Made by a program: the position numbers and the translations under genes. Positions 8,072-16,463 of a DNA stretch of 64,000 nucleotides are shown in pieces. The notes below the pieces were generated by a model. It was not told where the DNA came from. It worked only from the letters and a program-made list of their open reading frames with translations, and ran no database searches. How positions within the stretch are numbered: the first letter of the stretch is position 1; every line of letters starts with the position of its first letter. This DNA comes from Acidobacteriota bacterium (GTDB lineage: Bacteria > Acidobacteriota > Terriglobia > UBA7540): the NCBI GenBank assembly GCA_902812415.1, contig CADDZJ010000005.1, forward strand, positions 22,388 through 86,387, in the 5' to 3' direction.

Positions 8072-11000
8072 ATTTGCCGCGAGCTTGTGGAAGTGCTATT
8101 GATCACGCCGGCGGTCGCAGACGGCCCCGCCGAACCGGAGGTAAAGACGACCGCGTTCGGCGTATTGAAGTTGGCTCGGTTCAGAATGTTGAAGAACTCC
8201 GCCCTGAACTGAAGACTCATTCGTTCAGAAAGGGAGGTATTCTTCATCAAAGATAAATCGAGAGATGCCAAGCCAGGGCCAATCAGCACATCTCTGCCGA
8301 CGTTTCCATAAGTGCCATTGGGCGGCACGATGAATGCAGCAGGATTGAAATACTGGGCAGGGCCGCCCTCAATCAGGTTCCCATGAAAAGCAGGATTCCA
8401 TGAAGGGCGTATGGGATTCCGGGTATCGCCGTTGTTGGTGGGGTTAAATCCCAATTGTGGAGTGAAAGGAAATCCCGACTGCAAGGTTTCGATTCCGCCC
8501 AGCATCCATCCGCTGACCAGTTTTCTCTCCCAACCGCTGCCGCCGTTCAGGAACGCCTTGCCTGTCCCAAAAGGCAGCTCATAAGTTCCGTTAATCGCTG
8601 CGAGGCGCCTGGCGTCAAATGGAGAAAGCCCCCAATCGAGCCGCGGATCGAGCGGAAACATCACGAAGCCGGGGGAATTGGCGGCGACGCTGCTGTTCCA
8701 GGCCGCGCCATCATCCAGACTTTTGGAATAGGTATAGACTCCTCTCAGTTGCAAACCATGATTGAAGTGGTGATTCACATCAACCTGAAGCGCGTTATAG
8801 GAGCTGTCGCCTGCCGATATCCAGGTTGTTGTGTTCGCCACCTGGGGGTTGGCCAGGGGAGAGCCAGGGGCATAATAGACGGTTCCAGACGCAAGGCTGG
8901 ACGGGCATGGGGCCGCGGGGCAGACCGCCGGAATCGGCTCGTTCATGTCGGCAGCCAGGATTTCATGATAGCCGCGCGATCCCACGTAGCCGACGCTCAA
9001 GGTGGTCCTCGGCGCGATTTGCTGTTCAACCTTCAACGTATAAGTGATGACGGTTGGGGTTTGGACCGTAGGTTGAATGCCGCCAGGAGAAACAAGGCCT
9101 CCCGCAGGCAGGGGCGCGCCCGGCACGATGTTCAGCGATGAGAGCGGCACATTCTTGAGAACCAGGGTTGTGTTGAAAGGAGGATTCTGGTCTAACCGGT
9201 AACTGAGATTATCCAACAGATCGGGGTACAAACCGAATCCAGCGCGAATCACGGTCTTGCCGGCGCCGAACGGGTCCCATGCAAGTCCCACACGGGGCTC
9301 GGGAAGAAACCGGGCGTTGTTCTTGGTAAAGACCGAACGCCCCACAAGGGGCTGAGTTTCAATGACGCCATTCGAATCGAACAGATAATTGGAAGCCCTG
9401 CCGTGAGCTTCATTCCAGCCATTCGTGAATTCATTGCGGAGACCCAGAGTCAACGCAAGGTTGTGCCTCAATTTGATGGCATCCTGAAAATAGAGGGCGC
9501 CTTCGAGCGAGCGCCAGCCCATCAGCGACGACGAGGGAACGGCCGTGAAAGTGCTCACAGTGCCCTTCAGAAAATTGGCGAGGCTTGAAAAAGACGCCTG
9601 GCCGAACTGCCCCTGCGCCATATTGTCGTTCGCCTGAATCCTCTGGAACCAGACTCCGCCACTCAGTTGATGAATGCCCTTGCTCACATCCACGCGATCT
9701 TCATAGGTAAAGAGATTGCGCACCGCGATGAAGTTGCTGCCCACGTTACTGCCGGCGGGGCTGATCTGCGTTGCGGCGTTGGAGGCTGTCCCGCCCCCGA
9801 TCACAATAGCGCCGGCAGGCGCTCCGGCGATGAATCCGGGCGCGTTCACAGTAGGCAGACCTGTGAAGAAGTAACCCCCGCGGGAATAGCCGAAACGCGC
9901 GGTATTGAGCGCCGTAGGCGACAAGACGTGAGTCTCCTGCAGGCTGACTACCTGCTCCCTGAGACTCTCGAAATTGACGCTGAAGGGATTCACCGTGGGA
10001 GTCCGATCCGCGCTGTCATCCACGGTATAGACGCCGAAAATTGAGTCTTTTTGCGAAAAGGTATGGTCAAGCCTTGCGGTTCCGAAATCCTCGCGAATAT
10101 TTTGCAGCGGGTGGCTGAAAGCCTCGCCGATCCCGCCTCCCAGAGTGGGTCCATTTTCGACCGGCCATAAGGAAAGCAGAGGCGCGACAGACGGCGCCAC
10201 GCCGACGTGAACCAGCGTTCCGTCAGCGCCGGGCAGGTAGCCCAGACGCGCGTTGTTGTCAGGAACTAGGGTCACATCACTGAGGCCGAGTTTCTGCCGG
10301 AACCCTTCGTAATTCCCGAAGAGGAACGTCTTATCCTTCTGAAGAGGCCCTCCAAGCGCACCGCCAAATTCGTTACGCTCGAATTGCGGAATCGAGTCCT
10401 GATCGAAGAAGTTGCGCGCATCCAGAGCGCTGTTCCGCAGGAACTCGTAGCTGGTCCCGTGCAGTTTGTTGGAGCCGGAGGAGGTCACAATACTCACTTG
10501 CGCGCCCGGGCGTTTTCCATATTCGGCTCCGTAGGCGTCGGTGATGACGTTAAATTCCCGAATGGCGTCCACTCCTAGCAATTCGCCGCTGGCTCCTCCC
10601 GGGGTCAGGTTAATTTCGCTCGCGCTTGTATATTCAATCCCATTCAGGAGGAAAAGATTCTCCTGCGGACGCCTTCCTGAAACCGCGAACATGTTTCCGA
10701 TGGCTGAATTGGAAACGCCGACGCCTCCCGACCGTTCGGCCGTGTAGTTCACAATGCCGGGATTCAGTGTCATCAGCCCGTCATAGCTGCGGCCATTCAG
10801 CGGCAGGTCCTTCACTTGTCGCTCTCCGACTAATCCCGATGTCTCCTGGGTCGTGACGTTCACCATCGGGCCTTCGTCCTTGACCGTGATCACCTCCTTG
10901 ACTTCACCGGGTTGAAGCGTCAGGTCCACCACCGCTTGCTGTCCGACGACGAGAGTCACTCCTGTTTTCACTTCGGACTTGAACCCTCTCATTTCAGCCG

Positions 11001-11271
11001 TCACATCGTAACGCCCGAGGGGTAAAGACGGCAGGTCATACCGCCCGGCTTCATTGGCGATAACTTTTCGAGTAAACCCGTTTTCCAGGTTCTTTGCGGT
11101 CACCGTCGCGCCCGCAATCACGGCGCCTGAACTGTCGGTAATGATTCCGGTGATCGAAGCCTCCACCTGCGCCCAGGCGGACGCTGTGAGCGACAGCAGA
11201 AGGAGAAATAACAGAGATAGCCTCCAGAACATACTGCGGGCGAACTCAAATTCGTTTTCACTTACGTTCAT
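8044..11271 (-). CDS. Oar-like TonB-dependent receptor 1
   Basis: 1075 residues. After a signal peptide (FLLLLSLTASAWAQ) comes a carboxypeptidase-regulatory-like domain at about 37-115 (ASITGIITDSSGAVIAGATV), a plug domain at about 130-250 (PLNGRSYDGLMTLNPG) and a long outer-membrane beta-barrel ending in aromatic residues (QIQFGLKLIW). This architecture is the acidobacterial Oar/SusC-like family, thought to take up large ligands across the outer membrane. The start at 11271 has a good site (GGAGGG, 5-base spacing). An internal Met 13 residues later would also leave a complete signal peptide. No partner lipoprotein is adjacent. Confidence 0.88.
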   Translation of the reverse strand: MNVSENEFEFARSMFWRLSLLFLLLLSLTASAWAQVEASITGIITDSSGAVIAGATVTAKNLENGFTRKVIANEAGRYDLPSLPLGRYDVTAEMRGFKSEVKTGVTLVVGQQAVVDLTLQPGEVKEVITVKDEGPMVNVTTQETSGLVGERQVKDLPLNGRSYDGLMTLNPGIVNYTAERSGGVGVSNSAIGNMFAVSGRRPQENLFLLNGIEYTSASEINLTPGGASGELLGVDAIREFNVITDAYGAEYGKRPGAQVSIVTSSGSNKLHGTSYEFLRNSALDARNFFDQDSIPQFERNEFGGALGGPLQKDKTFLFGNYEGFRQKLGLSDVTLVPDNNARLGYLPGADGTLVHVGVAPSVAPLLSLWPVENGPTLGGGIGEAFSHPLQNIREDFGTARLDHTFSQKDSIFGVYTVDDSADRTPTVNPFSVNFESLREQVVSLQETHVLSPTALNTARFGYSRGGYFFTGLPTVNAPGFIAGAPAGAIVIGGGTASNAATQISPAGSNVGSNFIAVRNLFTYEDRVDVSKGIHQLSGGVWFQRIQANDNMAQGQFGQASFSSLANFLKGTVSTFTAVPSSSLMGWRSLEGALYFQDAIKLRHNLALTLGLRNEFTNGWNEAHGRASNYLFDSNGVIETQPLVGRSVFTKNNARFLPEPRVGLAWDPFGAGKTVIRAGFGLYPDLLDNLSYRLDQNPPFNTTLVLKNVPLSSLNIVPGAPLPAGGLVSPGGIQPTVQTPTVITYTLKVEQQIAPRTTLSVGYVGSRGYHEILAADMNEPIPAVCPAAPCPSSLASGTVYYAPGSPLANPQVANTTTWISAGDSSYNALQVDVNHHFNHGLQLRGVYTYSKSLDDGAAWNSSVAANSPGFVMFPLDPRLDWGLSPFDARRLAAINGTYELPFGTGKAFLNGGSGWERKLVSGWMLGGIETLQSGFPFTPQLGFNPTNNGDTRNPIRPSWNPAFHGNLIEGGPAQYFNPAAFIVPPNGTYGNVGRDVLIGPGLASLDLSLMKNTSLSERMSLQFRAEFFNILNRANFNTPNAVVFTSGSAGPSATAGVINSTSTSSRQIQFGLKLIW

Positions 11272-11521
11272 TCAGACCCTCCGAGTTAAAAGTTAAGCGA
11301 GTGGCTTTCCTCAAACATTAAGGAATCACGAAACCGCGCGAATGCTTTAGAGATAAAAGCTGCGGTGAACCGCAGCCTACACAGGAATATTATTGGGCTG
11401 AGTGGCGGGAAGCAGGCGTTAAATCCTCGTAAAAACTGCCTTACAAAGATTTAATCTGCAAAGTGTGGGGATTCTAAATACATGGAATAATTTGGTGGCT
11501 CTGGCTTCGGGAATCCAGTTA
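11272..11521. other. Upstream region of TonB receptor 1
   Basis: No gene is seen between the receptor and the HAD hydrolase. Together with the 115-bp repeat at 11522-11636 the gap is about 360 bp. It contains a short REP-type hairpin at 11359-11376 and presumably the receptor promoter on the minus strand. Confidence 0.5.
11359..11376. repeat. Single REP-like hairpin
   Basis: GCTGCGGT-GA-ACCGCAGC is a perfect 8-bp stem with a 2-base spacer. Read on the minus strand it is preceded by GTGTAGG, giving the same TGTAG + hairpin layout as the half-units of the palindromes at 52.7 and 56.3 kb. It is probably a diverged member of the same family. Confidence 0.45.
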
Positions 11522-11636
11522 TGTGTCACTAACGTTTCTGAACAATGGGTGATCATGGCCAAGATGGCTATGCCACAACCGTGGCACGGGCGTCCCGCCC
11601 GTGGGCTCAGTCCAGGTATTGATGTGACATATGACT
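11522..11636. repeat. 115-bp dispersed repeat, copy A
   Basis: It aligns without gaps to 57966-58080. Long shared blocks include ATGCCACAACCGTGGC and GGGCGTCC. The centre can fold as CACGGGCG-TCC-CGCCCGTG. The right end runs into the TAG stop codon of the HAD gene. Confidence 0.75.
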
Positions 11637-12249
11637 AGCGGGTTTCGATGCCCAGCGCCTGCATTTGAGTTTCGAGTTGCTTTGGGGCCTGACAGTGAAT
11701 GGTTTGGATGCCGCACTGGTCAGCGCGCTCAATGTTCAGCAAACGATCATCCACAAAGAGGCATTCCGCAGGCTGGCGCTGGGTCAGGGTCAAGGCGAGG
11801 CGATAAAACGCGTCGTGAGGTTTTGTAAGGCCGAGAAAACAGGAACTGAAGAAGACAGAGAAAATTTTCCGCAACCCGAATCGCTCAATGCGATATAAAT
11901 TCAGCGGTCGGGATTCATTGTTAAGCGTCGCCAGAAGATATTTTCCGGATGCCGCGAGACGCCGGTACAGTTCCAACGATTCCGGGAAAGGTTGCGATTG
12001 CGCAAACATGAATTCCCGAAACTGCTCTTTCGTGAAGTCTCGGGACCGATAAAAGACTGTTCGATCGAGATATTCGTCGAGGTCAAGCTGGCCCATTTCA
12101 AAGGCGTTCACCACCAGTTCGTGACGGTCCTCAAATTCAACCCAATCCAGTCTGAATTGTTCGGCGGCTTTTTTTCGGGATTCCCGGTCCCAGCCGTTGG
12201 TGGCCAGAACGCCTCCAACATCCGAAAAGATAGCTGTGATGCGGGCCAT
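11635..12249 (-). CDS. HAD-superfamily hydrolase
   Basis: 204 residues. Motif I is FSDVGGVL (nucleophile Asp9; the second Asp of DxD is replaced by Gly, as in the DxGGV subgroup close to epoxide-hydrolase N-terminal phosphatases and haloacid dehalogenases). Motif II is LLATLNNES, motif III is the Lys in LTKPHDAFY, and motif IV is CLFVDDRLLN. Likely a cytoplasmic phosphatase of unknown substrate. The start at 12249 has a strong GGAGG site 5 bases upstream. Its stop codon sits on the edge of a dispersed repeat. Confidence 0.85.
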   Translation of the reverse strand: MARITAIFSDVGGVLATNGWDRESRKKAAEQFRLDWVEFEDRHELVVNAFEMGQLDLDEYLDRTVFYRSRDFTKEQFREFMFAQSQPFPESLELYRRLAASGKYLLATLNNESRPLNLYRIERFGLRKIFSVFFSSCFLGLTKPHDAFYRLALTLTQRQPAECLFVDDRLLNIERADQCGIQTIHCQAPKQLETQMQALGIETR

Positions 12250-12290
12250 GAGAGCCTCCTCAGGAGCACAGCACTTTCTGATTTAGAAGT

Positions 12291-13994
12291 TTAACAGGGG
12301 ACAGCGTCCAGGGAAGGATTTTCGGAGGCGCTCACTGCTATCTCGCCAGCGAGAGCGGCCCGAAGTTCCTCATCCGCTGCGCGCGCGCAGAAGTTGCGGA
12401 AATTCTCGCCTTCTTCCCGTTCGCCCAGGTAGGCGTAGAGCAGGCGGGTGATGGCATCCGGCACTTCATCAGCCGGGCAGCGATAACCGATGTGGCGGGA
12501 AAACGCCTGGTGTTTTCCCACGGCCCCGCCCAGGCAGAAGTAATAGGCGTCCACCAGTTTCCCGTCAATTTTGATGCGCTTGCCTTCAAGTCCGATATCG
12601 GCGATCCAGTGCTGGCCGCAACTGTTGGGGCAGCCGGTGACGTCAATTTTCAGATGTTGATTGAAGCCAGGCATGCGCTTTTCCAGTTCTCCTACCAGCC
12701 AGCGCGTGAATCCCTTCGTTTCGGTAATCGCCAGCTTGCAGAACTCGGTGCCCGTGCAGGAGATGGCGCCGCGCCAGAAAGGCGATGCGGAAATGCGCAA
12801 TTCTGCCGCCTCAAGCCCGTCCGCCAGAGGGTCCACATGATGCTTGGGCACGTTCACAATCAACAGGTTTTGCATGCCGGTGATTCGCGCCTCGCCGCTC
12901 CCATAGCGTTCGGCAAGATCAGCGGCGGCAGCCAGTTGCTGGGCCGTCACGCGCCCGCGCAACACCGCTATGCCCACGTAGAAGCGCCCAGGCTGCTTTT
13001 GCGGATAGATGCCCACATGGTCGCGGTAAACGTCTGAAGGCGGCTCTTCAGGTTCCGGCGGGTCCAGATGAAAACCCAGGCGCTCTTCGAGCCCTTGGAG
13101 GAAGCTTTCAGCCGTCCAGCCGTGGCGTAGAAAGAGATATTTCAAGCGCGCCCTTTCGCGGGCTTCGCGCAGGCAATCGGAATCGCGGAAAATTTCGGCA
13201 ATGCCTTTAACCACCGGCATCGCCTGGTCCCAGCGCACGAAAGCGGGTAATCGCACAGCAAAGTGCGGCTGCGAGGACAGCCCGCCGCCCACGCGCACGG
13301 AGAACCCCGTCTCCCACTGGCCGTTGAGTTTTCGCTTTTGGGCTGTCAGGCCAACGTCATTGATTTCCGGGTAAGAACACCAAACCGGGCAGCCCGTGAT
13401 GCAGATCTTGAACTTCCGAGGGAGATTGTAGAATTCCTCAGCTCCCACCAGCATCTTCTGCGCTTCAAAGACCAGCGGCGAAGCGTCACAAATTTCAGCC
13501 GCGTCGACACCGGCCAAGGGGCAGCCAGTAATGTTGCGAGTATCGTCGCCGCAGGCAGCCATCGTCGTCAGCCCGCATTGCCAGAGGGTGCGGAAAATCT
13601 CCGGCAGCGACTCAATCGTAACCCAATGAAGCTGAATATTCTGCCGCACCGTCAGATCAGCAAACCCTCGCGCATGCTTCTCGGCAATTCGGGCTACGGT
13701 TCGCAGCTGATCGCTGCGCAAAAACCCGTTAGGAATCCGAATGCGCACCATGAAGTAAGGCGCGGCCTTGCCTTCTCCGCCTTTGCCGCCCAGAACGCCT
13801 GCTCCATCCCCCTGAGTATAAACACCCCACCAGCGGAAGTAAGTCTTCAGCCATTCCTCGGGGATGGAACCAAACCCTTGCTTTGCAAATTCCTCGATTT
13901 CAGCAAAGCATTCCCAGGGATTCTTTGCTTTCTTAAGCCGCTCTGCCCTTTGCGCCTTGGTTTCCTTGAGGACGCCTGTATTTCCCTGCTCCAC
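12291..13994 (-). CDS. Ferredoxin-dependent siroheme nitrite/sulfite reductase
   Basis: About 567 residues with the doubled ferredoxin-like and reductase repeats of the NirA/Sir family. The siroheme-Fe4S4 ligands are visible as CTGTEFC and TGCPNSC near the C-terminus. Arg-rich substrate motifs include DLTVRQNIQLHW. I place the start at GTG 13994, not at the upstream ATG 14027. GGGAGG lies at 14009-14004, nine bases before the GTG, while the ATG lies within the 3' arm of a terminator hairpin. The upstream polycysteine leader argues for sulfite rather than nitrite as substrate, because control by cysteine supply would make sense for sulfur assimilation. No other cys gene lies nearby. Confidence 0.88.
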   Translation of the reverse strand: MEQGNTGVLKETKAQRAERLKKAKNPWECFAEIEEFAKQGFGSIPEEWLKTYFRWWGVYTQGDGAGVLGGKGGEGKAAPYFMVRIRIPNGFLRSDQLRTVARIAEKHARGFADLTVRQNIQLHWVTIESLPEIFRTLWQCGLTTMAACGDDTRNITGCPLAGVDAAEICDASPLVFEAQKMLVGAEEFYNLPRKFKICITGCPVWCSYPEINDVGLTAQKRKLNGQWETGFSVRVGGGLSSQPHFAVRLPAFVRWDQAMPVVKGIAEIFRDSDCLREARERARLKYLFLRHGWTAESFLQGLEERLGFHLDPPEPEEPPSDVYRDHVGIYPQKQPGRFYVGIAVLRGRVTAQQLAAAADLAERYGSGEARITGMQNLLIVNVPKHHVDPLADGLEAAELRISASPFWRGAISCTGTEFCKLAITETKGFTRWLVGELEKRMPGFNQHLKIDVTGCPNSCGQHWIADIGLEGKRIKIDGKLVDAYYFCLGGAVGKHQAFSRHIGYRCPADEVPDAITRLLYAYLGEREEGENFRNFCARAADEELRAALAGEIAVSASENPSLDAVPC

Positions 13995-14010
13995 TCTGAC
14001 GAACCTCCCG

Positions 14011-14056
14011 AAAAATAAAAAACCCATCGCCGGGTTTTGTTTCTCCCGACGATGGG
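14011..14056 (-). terminator. Intrinsic terminator in the sulfite reductase leader (attenuator)
   Basis: On the minus strand, CCCATCGTCGGG (14056-14045) pairs with CCCGGCGATGGG (14034-14023) around a 10-base loop and is followed directly by TTTTTTATTTTT (14022-14011). The only imperfection in the 12-bp stem is a single T-G pair. It sits before the reductase ribosome-binding site, so it would stop transcription before the gene. Confidence 0.85.
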
Positions 14057-14096
14057 CCTAACCTACAGGATCACGAATGGATAATCGCGTCTGGCG

Positions 14097-14180
14097 TCAA
14101 CCCACGGCCGGGGAGATGGGACAACAACAAGAGCAACAACAGCCCTGGTGCTCCATAGATTGAATGCGGGTATTAGCCAT
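14097..14180 (-). CDS. Polycysteine attenuator leader peptide
   Basis: A tiny frame upstream of the sulfite reductase encodes, in its last part, G-CCC-S-CCC-PISPAVG followed by TGA: six Cys codons out of seven, five of them TGT. Two in-frame ATGs are possible. ATG 14180 (27 residues) begins 7 bases after a candidate -10 box, so the message would be leaderless. ATG 14156 gives 19 residues. Downstream, segments 1 (CCCATC, 14120-14115), 2 (GTGGG, 14105-14101), 3 (14056-14045) and 4 (14034-14023) can pair as 1:2 and 3:4, or as 2:3. This is the classical attenuation layout. It probably senses charged tRNA-Cys. Confidence 0.85.
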   Translation of the reverse strand: MANTRIQSMEHQGCCCSCCCPISPAVG

Positions 14181-14187
14181 CCTCTTT

Positions 14188-14216
14188 ATTTTCCTGATTT
14201 CGCGGGTTTCTGTCAA
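14188..14216 (-). promoter_or_regulatory. Candidate sigma-70 promoter of the attenuator transcript
   Basis: On the minus strand TTGACA (14216-14211) is a perfect -35 box. With a 17-base spacer it is followed by GAAAAT (14193-14188), four of six matches to TATAAT. Transcription would begin at about 14180, at the first ATG of the leader peptide. Confidence 0.55.
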
Positions 14217-14242
14217 TCTAATTTTAGGACGTTCTTTCGCTT

Positions 14243-14277
14243 CATCTCAGCGACAAGACGCAAATGTCGCTGAAATG
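14243..14277. promoter_or_regulatory. Inverted repeat between divergent reductase leader and DUF72 gene
   Basis: TCAGCGACA (14247-14255) and TGTCGCTGA (14265-14273) are perfect 9-bp arms separated by 9 bases. The arms extend to 13 bp with one mismatch. It lies just upstream of the leader promoter and overlaps the region before the DUF72 start, so it could be an operator for a transcription factor. Which regulator would bind is unknown. Confidence 0.4.
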
Positions 14278-14287
14278 GCAGGTGTTT

Positions 14288-15046
14288 ATGGCAGAAAAGA
14301 TTTTAGTTGGAACCTCCGGGTGGCATTACGATCATTGGAAGGGACCCTTTTACCCTGAGCACGCGAAGAGCGACGAGTTGTTAGAATTTTACGCTCGCCG
14401 GTTTTCTACCGTCGAAATCAACAACTCTTTCTATCATCTACCGAACCAGAAAACTTTTGCCGCCTGGAGAGACACCACACCGCCCGTTTTTGTCTTCGCG
14501 GTGAAGGCCAGCCGGTACATCACCCATATGAAGAAGCTTAAAGACCCCGAAAAGGCATTAGAGAAATTCCTCTCCTGCGCCGGCGAACTGGGGCATAAGT
14601 TGGGGCCGATTTTGTTCCAATTGCCGCCGCGGTGGAAACGCAATGCGGAAAGATTTCGCGATTTCCTGGCCATTTTGCCTAAGAATCATCGCTACGCATT
14701 TGAGCTGCGAGACCCTGATTGGTTTCACGGGGAGATTTTTTCGCTACTGGAAAAGCGCAATTGTGCTTTATGTCTCTTCGATATTGCCAATCAGAAATCG
14801 CTCCATCGCCTCACCACTGATTTCGCCTACATCAGGCTCCATGGACCCTCCCACCAGAAATATGCGGGGCGCTATTTGAAGGCCCAACTGCGCCAGTGGC
14901 TCGGGCACGCTGAGAAATTTCTTCAGGAGGGCGCAAAGCATGTCTTCATCTACTTTGACAACGACCAGCAGGGCTACGCAGCTTTGAATGCTCTTGAGAT
15001 TCAGCAGATGGCCGGTAGAACTCCCTTCCAGGCTGACGAGCGTTAG
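14288..15046 (+). CDS. DUF72 (YecE-like) protein
   Basis: 252 residues with the DUF72 TIM-barrel hallmarks: VGTSGWHYDHWKG at the N-terminus, FSTVEINNSFYHLP, FELRDPDWF and YIRLHGP in order. The ATG at 14288 gives the standard family N-terminus. An ATG at 14264 in the same frame would start inside an inverted repeat and is less likely. The molecular function of DUF72 is not established. It is transcribed divergently from the sulfite reductase unit. Confidence 0.88.
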   Translation: MAEKILVGTSGWHYDHWKGPFYPEHAKSDELLEFYARRFSTVEINNSFYHLPNQKTFAAWRDTTPPVFVFAVKASRYITHMKKLKDPEKALEKFLSCAGELGHKLGPILFQLPPRWKRNAERFRDFLAILPKNHRYAFELRDPDWFHGEIFSLLEKRNCALCLFDIANQKSLHRLTTDFAYIRLHGPSHQKYAGRYLKAQLRQWLGHAEKFLQEGAKHVFIYFDNDQQGYAALNALEIQQMAGRTPFQADER

Positions 15047-15103
15047 CCCACCCACGTTACCTACGATTGAGGAAATAGGGTGGGGATAGAACAATTTGAC
15101 ATG

Positions 15104-16219
15104 CTAGGGCTTGAGTGTCCGACCGCTGAGCGTTTCAAGCGCCGATTTATCCAGCAGGATAGTCCGGGTGGGGAACGGCATATCAATTCCTTCTTTTTCA
15201 AAGCGTTGCACGATTCTTTTGCGAAGCTCGCTCTGGACGAGATATTGGTCCACGAAACGCCGCACCTGGACATTAAGTGAAAAATCGAGGGAGGAAGCTC
15301 CGAAACCCGGGATGAAACGGACGGAGGGTTCAGGATCAGCGAGGAGGCCGTCCAGCCCGTCTTTGGCCGCCTCGCGAGCGATTTCAAGCAAAACTCGCTC
15401 CACGCGATTCGGGTCCGTTCCGTAGGCTACGCTGACCTGAATGCCTATGGCCATGCGATCTTCCGGACGCGAATAGTTCGTGATCACCGTCTTGGCCAGG
15501 CTGGCATTGGGCACGAAGATGAGGTTATTGGCCAGGGTGCGCAGCGAAGTGGCTCGCCAGCCAATCCGAACCACATAACCTTCATACCCTCCCTCAAGTT
15601 TCACATAGTCGCCGGGGGCTACCGGCTGATCTGCCATGATGTACAATCCGGCGAAGGCGTTACTGAGCGTTTCCTGTAAGCCCAGAGCCACCGCCACACT
15701 GCCAATGCCCAGCGTGGTCCAGATGGCCGTCAGATGAATGCCCAGGTTGTCCAAGATGATGATGATCGCCAGAATGATAAAAACGAGACGGATGACGAAG
15801 GAAGTGGGTTGGGTGATGCGCTCGAGCTTCGGCTCGCGCAACGCCAGGCGATGCATGAAGCCCACCAGCCCCTTGGTTATGAAGTAAAAGATGACGATGA
15901 CGACGAGCGTAAAGATGAGTTCCGACCCGGCCTTGCGATAGCGGCTGGGCAGAGTGAGAACTTCCATGAGGGTGTAGACAGCCGTGAGCAGCAGCAGCGG
16001 AATGGGTAATTCCGCAAGCACGGCGAGCAGCAACTCCCCCACCGGGGTGCGCGCCCTCTTCCGATAACGCTGAAAAAGCCGCTTCAGCGCGTAACCAACA
16101 ACGAAAGCTATGATGAGAGCGCAGGGGATCGACAGATAGATGATCACTTTTGGAGTGGTATGTATAAAATGGCGAACATATCCGAGATGGCGGGCATGTT
16201 GGGCCTCCCTGAAGGGCAT
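15104..16219 (-). CDS. MscS-family mechanosensitive channel
   Basis: 371 residues. Several transmembrane segments occupy residues about 24-165, followed by the pore-lining helix and cytoplasmic beta domain with the family signature VALGLQETLSNAFAGLYI and DQPVAPGDYVKLEGGYEG. The C-terminal alpha/beta domain runs to the end (FEKEGIDMPFPTRTI). Such channels release solutes on hypo-osmotic shock. The start at 16219 has AAAGGAG upstream. The 57 bases between it and the convergent DUF72 stop hold nothing else. Confidence 0.88.
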   Translation of the reverse strand: MPFREAQHARHLGYVRHFIHTTPKVIIYLSIPCALIIAFVVGYALKRLFQRYRKRARTPVGELLLAVLAELPIPLLLLTAVYTLMEVLTLPSRYRKAGSELIFTLVVIVIFYFITKGLVGFMHRLALREPKLERITQPTSFVIRLVFIILAIIIILDNLGIHLTAIWTTLGIGSVAVALGLQETLSNAFAGLYIMADQPVAPGDYVKLEGGYEGYVVRIGWRATSLRTLANNLIFVPNASLAKTVITNYSRPEDRMAIGIQVSVAYGTDPNRVERVLLEIAREAAKDGLDGLLADPEPSVRFIPGFGASSLDFSLNVQVRRFVDQYLVQSELRKRIVQRFEKEGIDMPFPTRTILLDKSALETLSGRTLKP

Positions 16220-16426
16220 GAATCGCGTCTCCTTTTAAGCCTCTATGGTCGTTTGAGCATACCGTGGGGCGGTCTTGGCGCGCAACCGGGCGACTGAATC
16301 ACAAGGTCTTAAGTCTGCATCTAAATTAAGTGGATATTTTGATTCACCTTAAAGTATGCTTTGCAGTGTTTTCACGCGAAAGCGAGCGCTGGCGCCATCG
16401 TTGAGCCGAACCCCCGAGAGATGGTA

Positions 16427-16455
16427 AACCTCGGCGTCACTGCGAAAGCGAGGTT
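16427..16455 (+). promoter_or_regulatory. Hairpin covering the lon ribosome-binding site
   Basis: AACCTCG (16427-16433) and CGAGGTT (16449-16455) form a 7-bp stem with a 15-base loop. The 3' arm contains GAGG, the only Shine-Dalgarno match before the lon ATG at 16464, followed by a short T-rich stretch. Folding would hide the site. Confidence 0.45.
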
Positions 16456-16463
16456 CATTTTTT

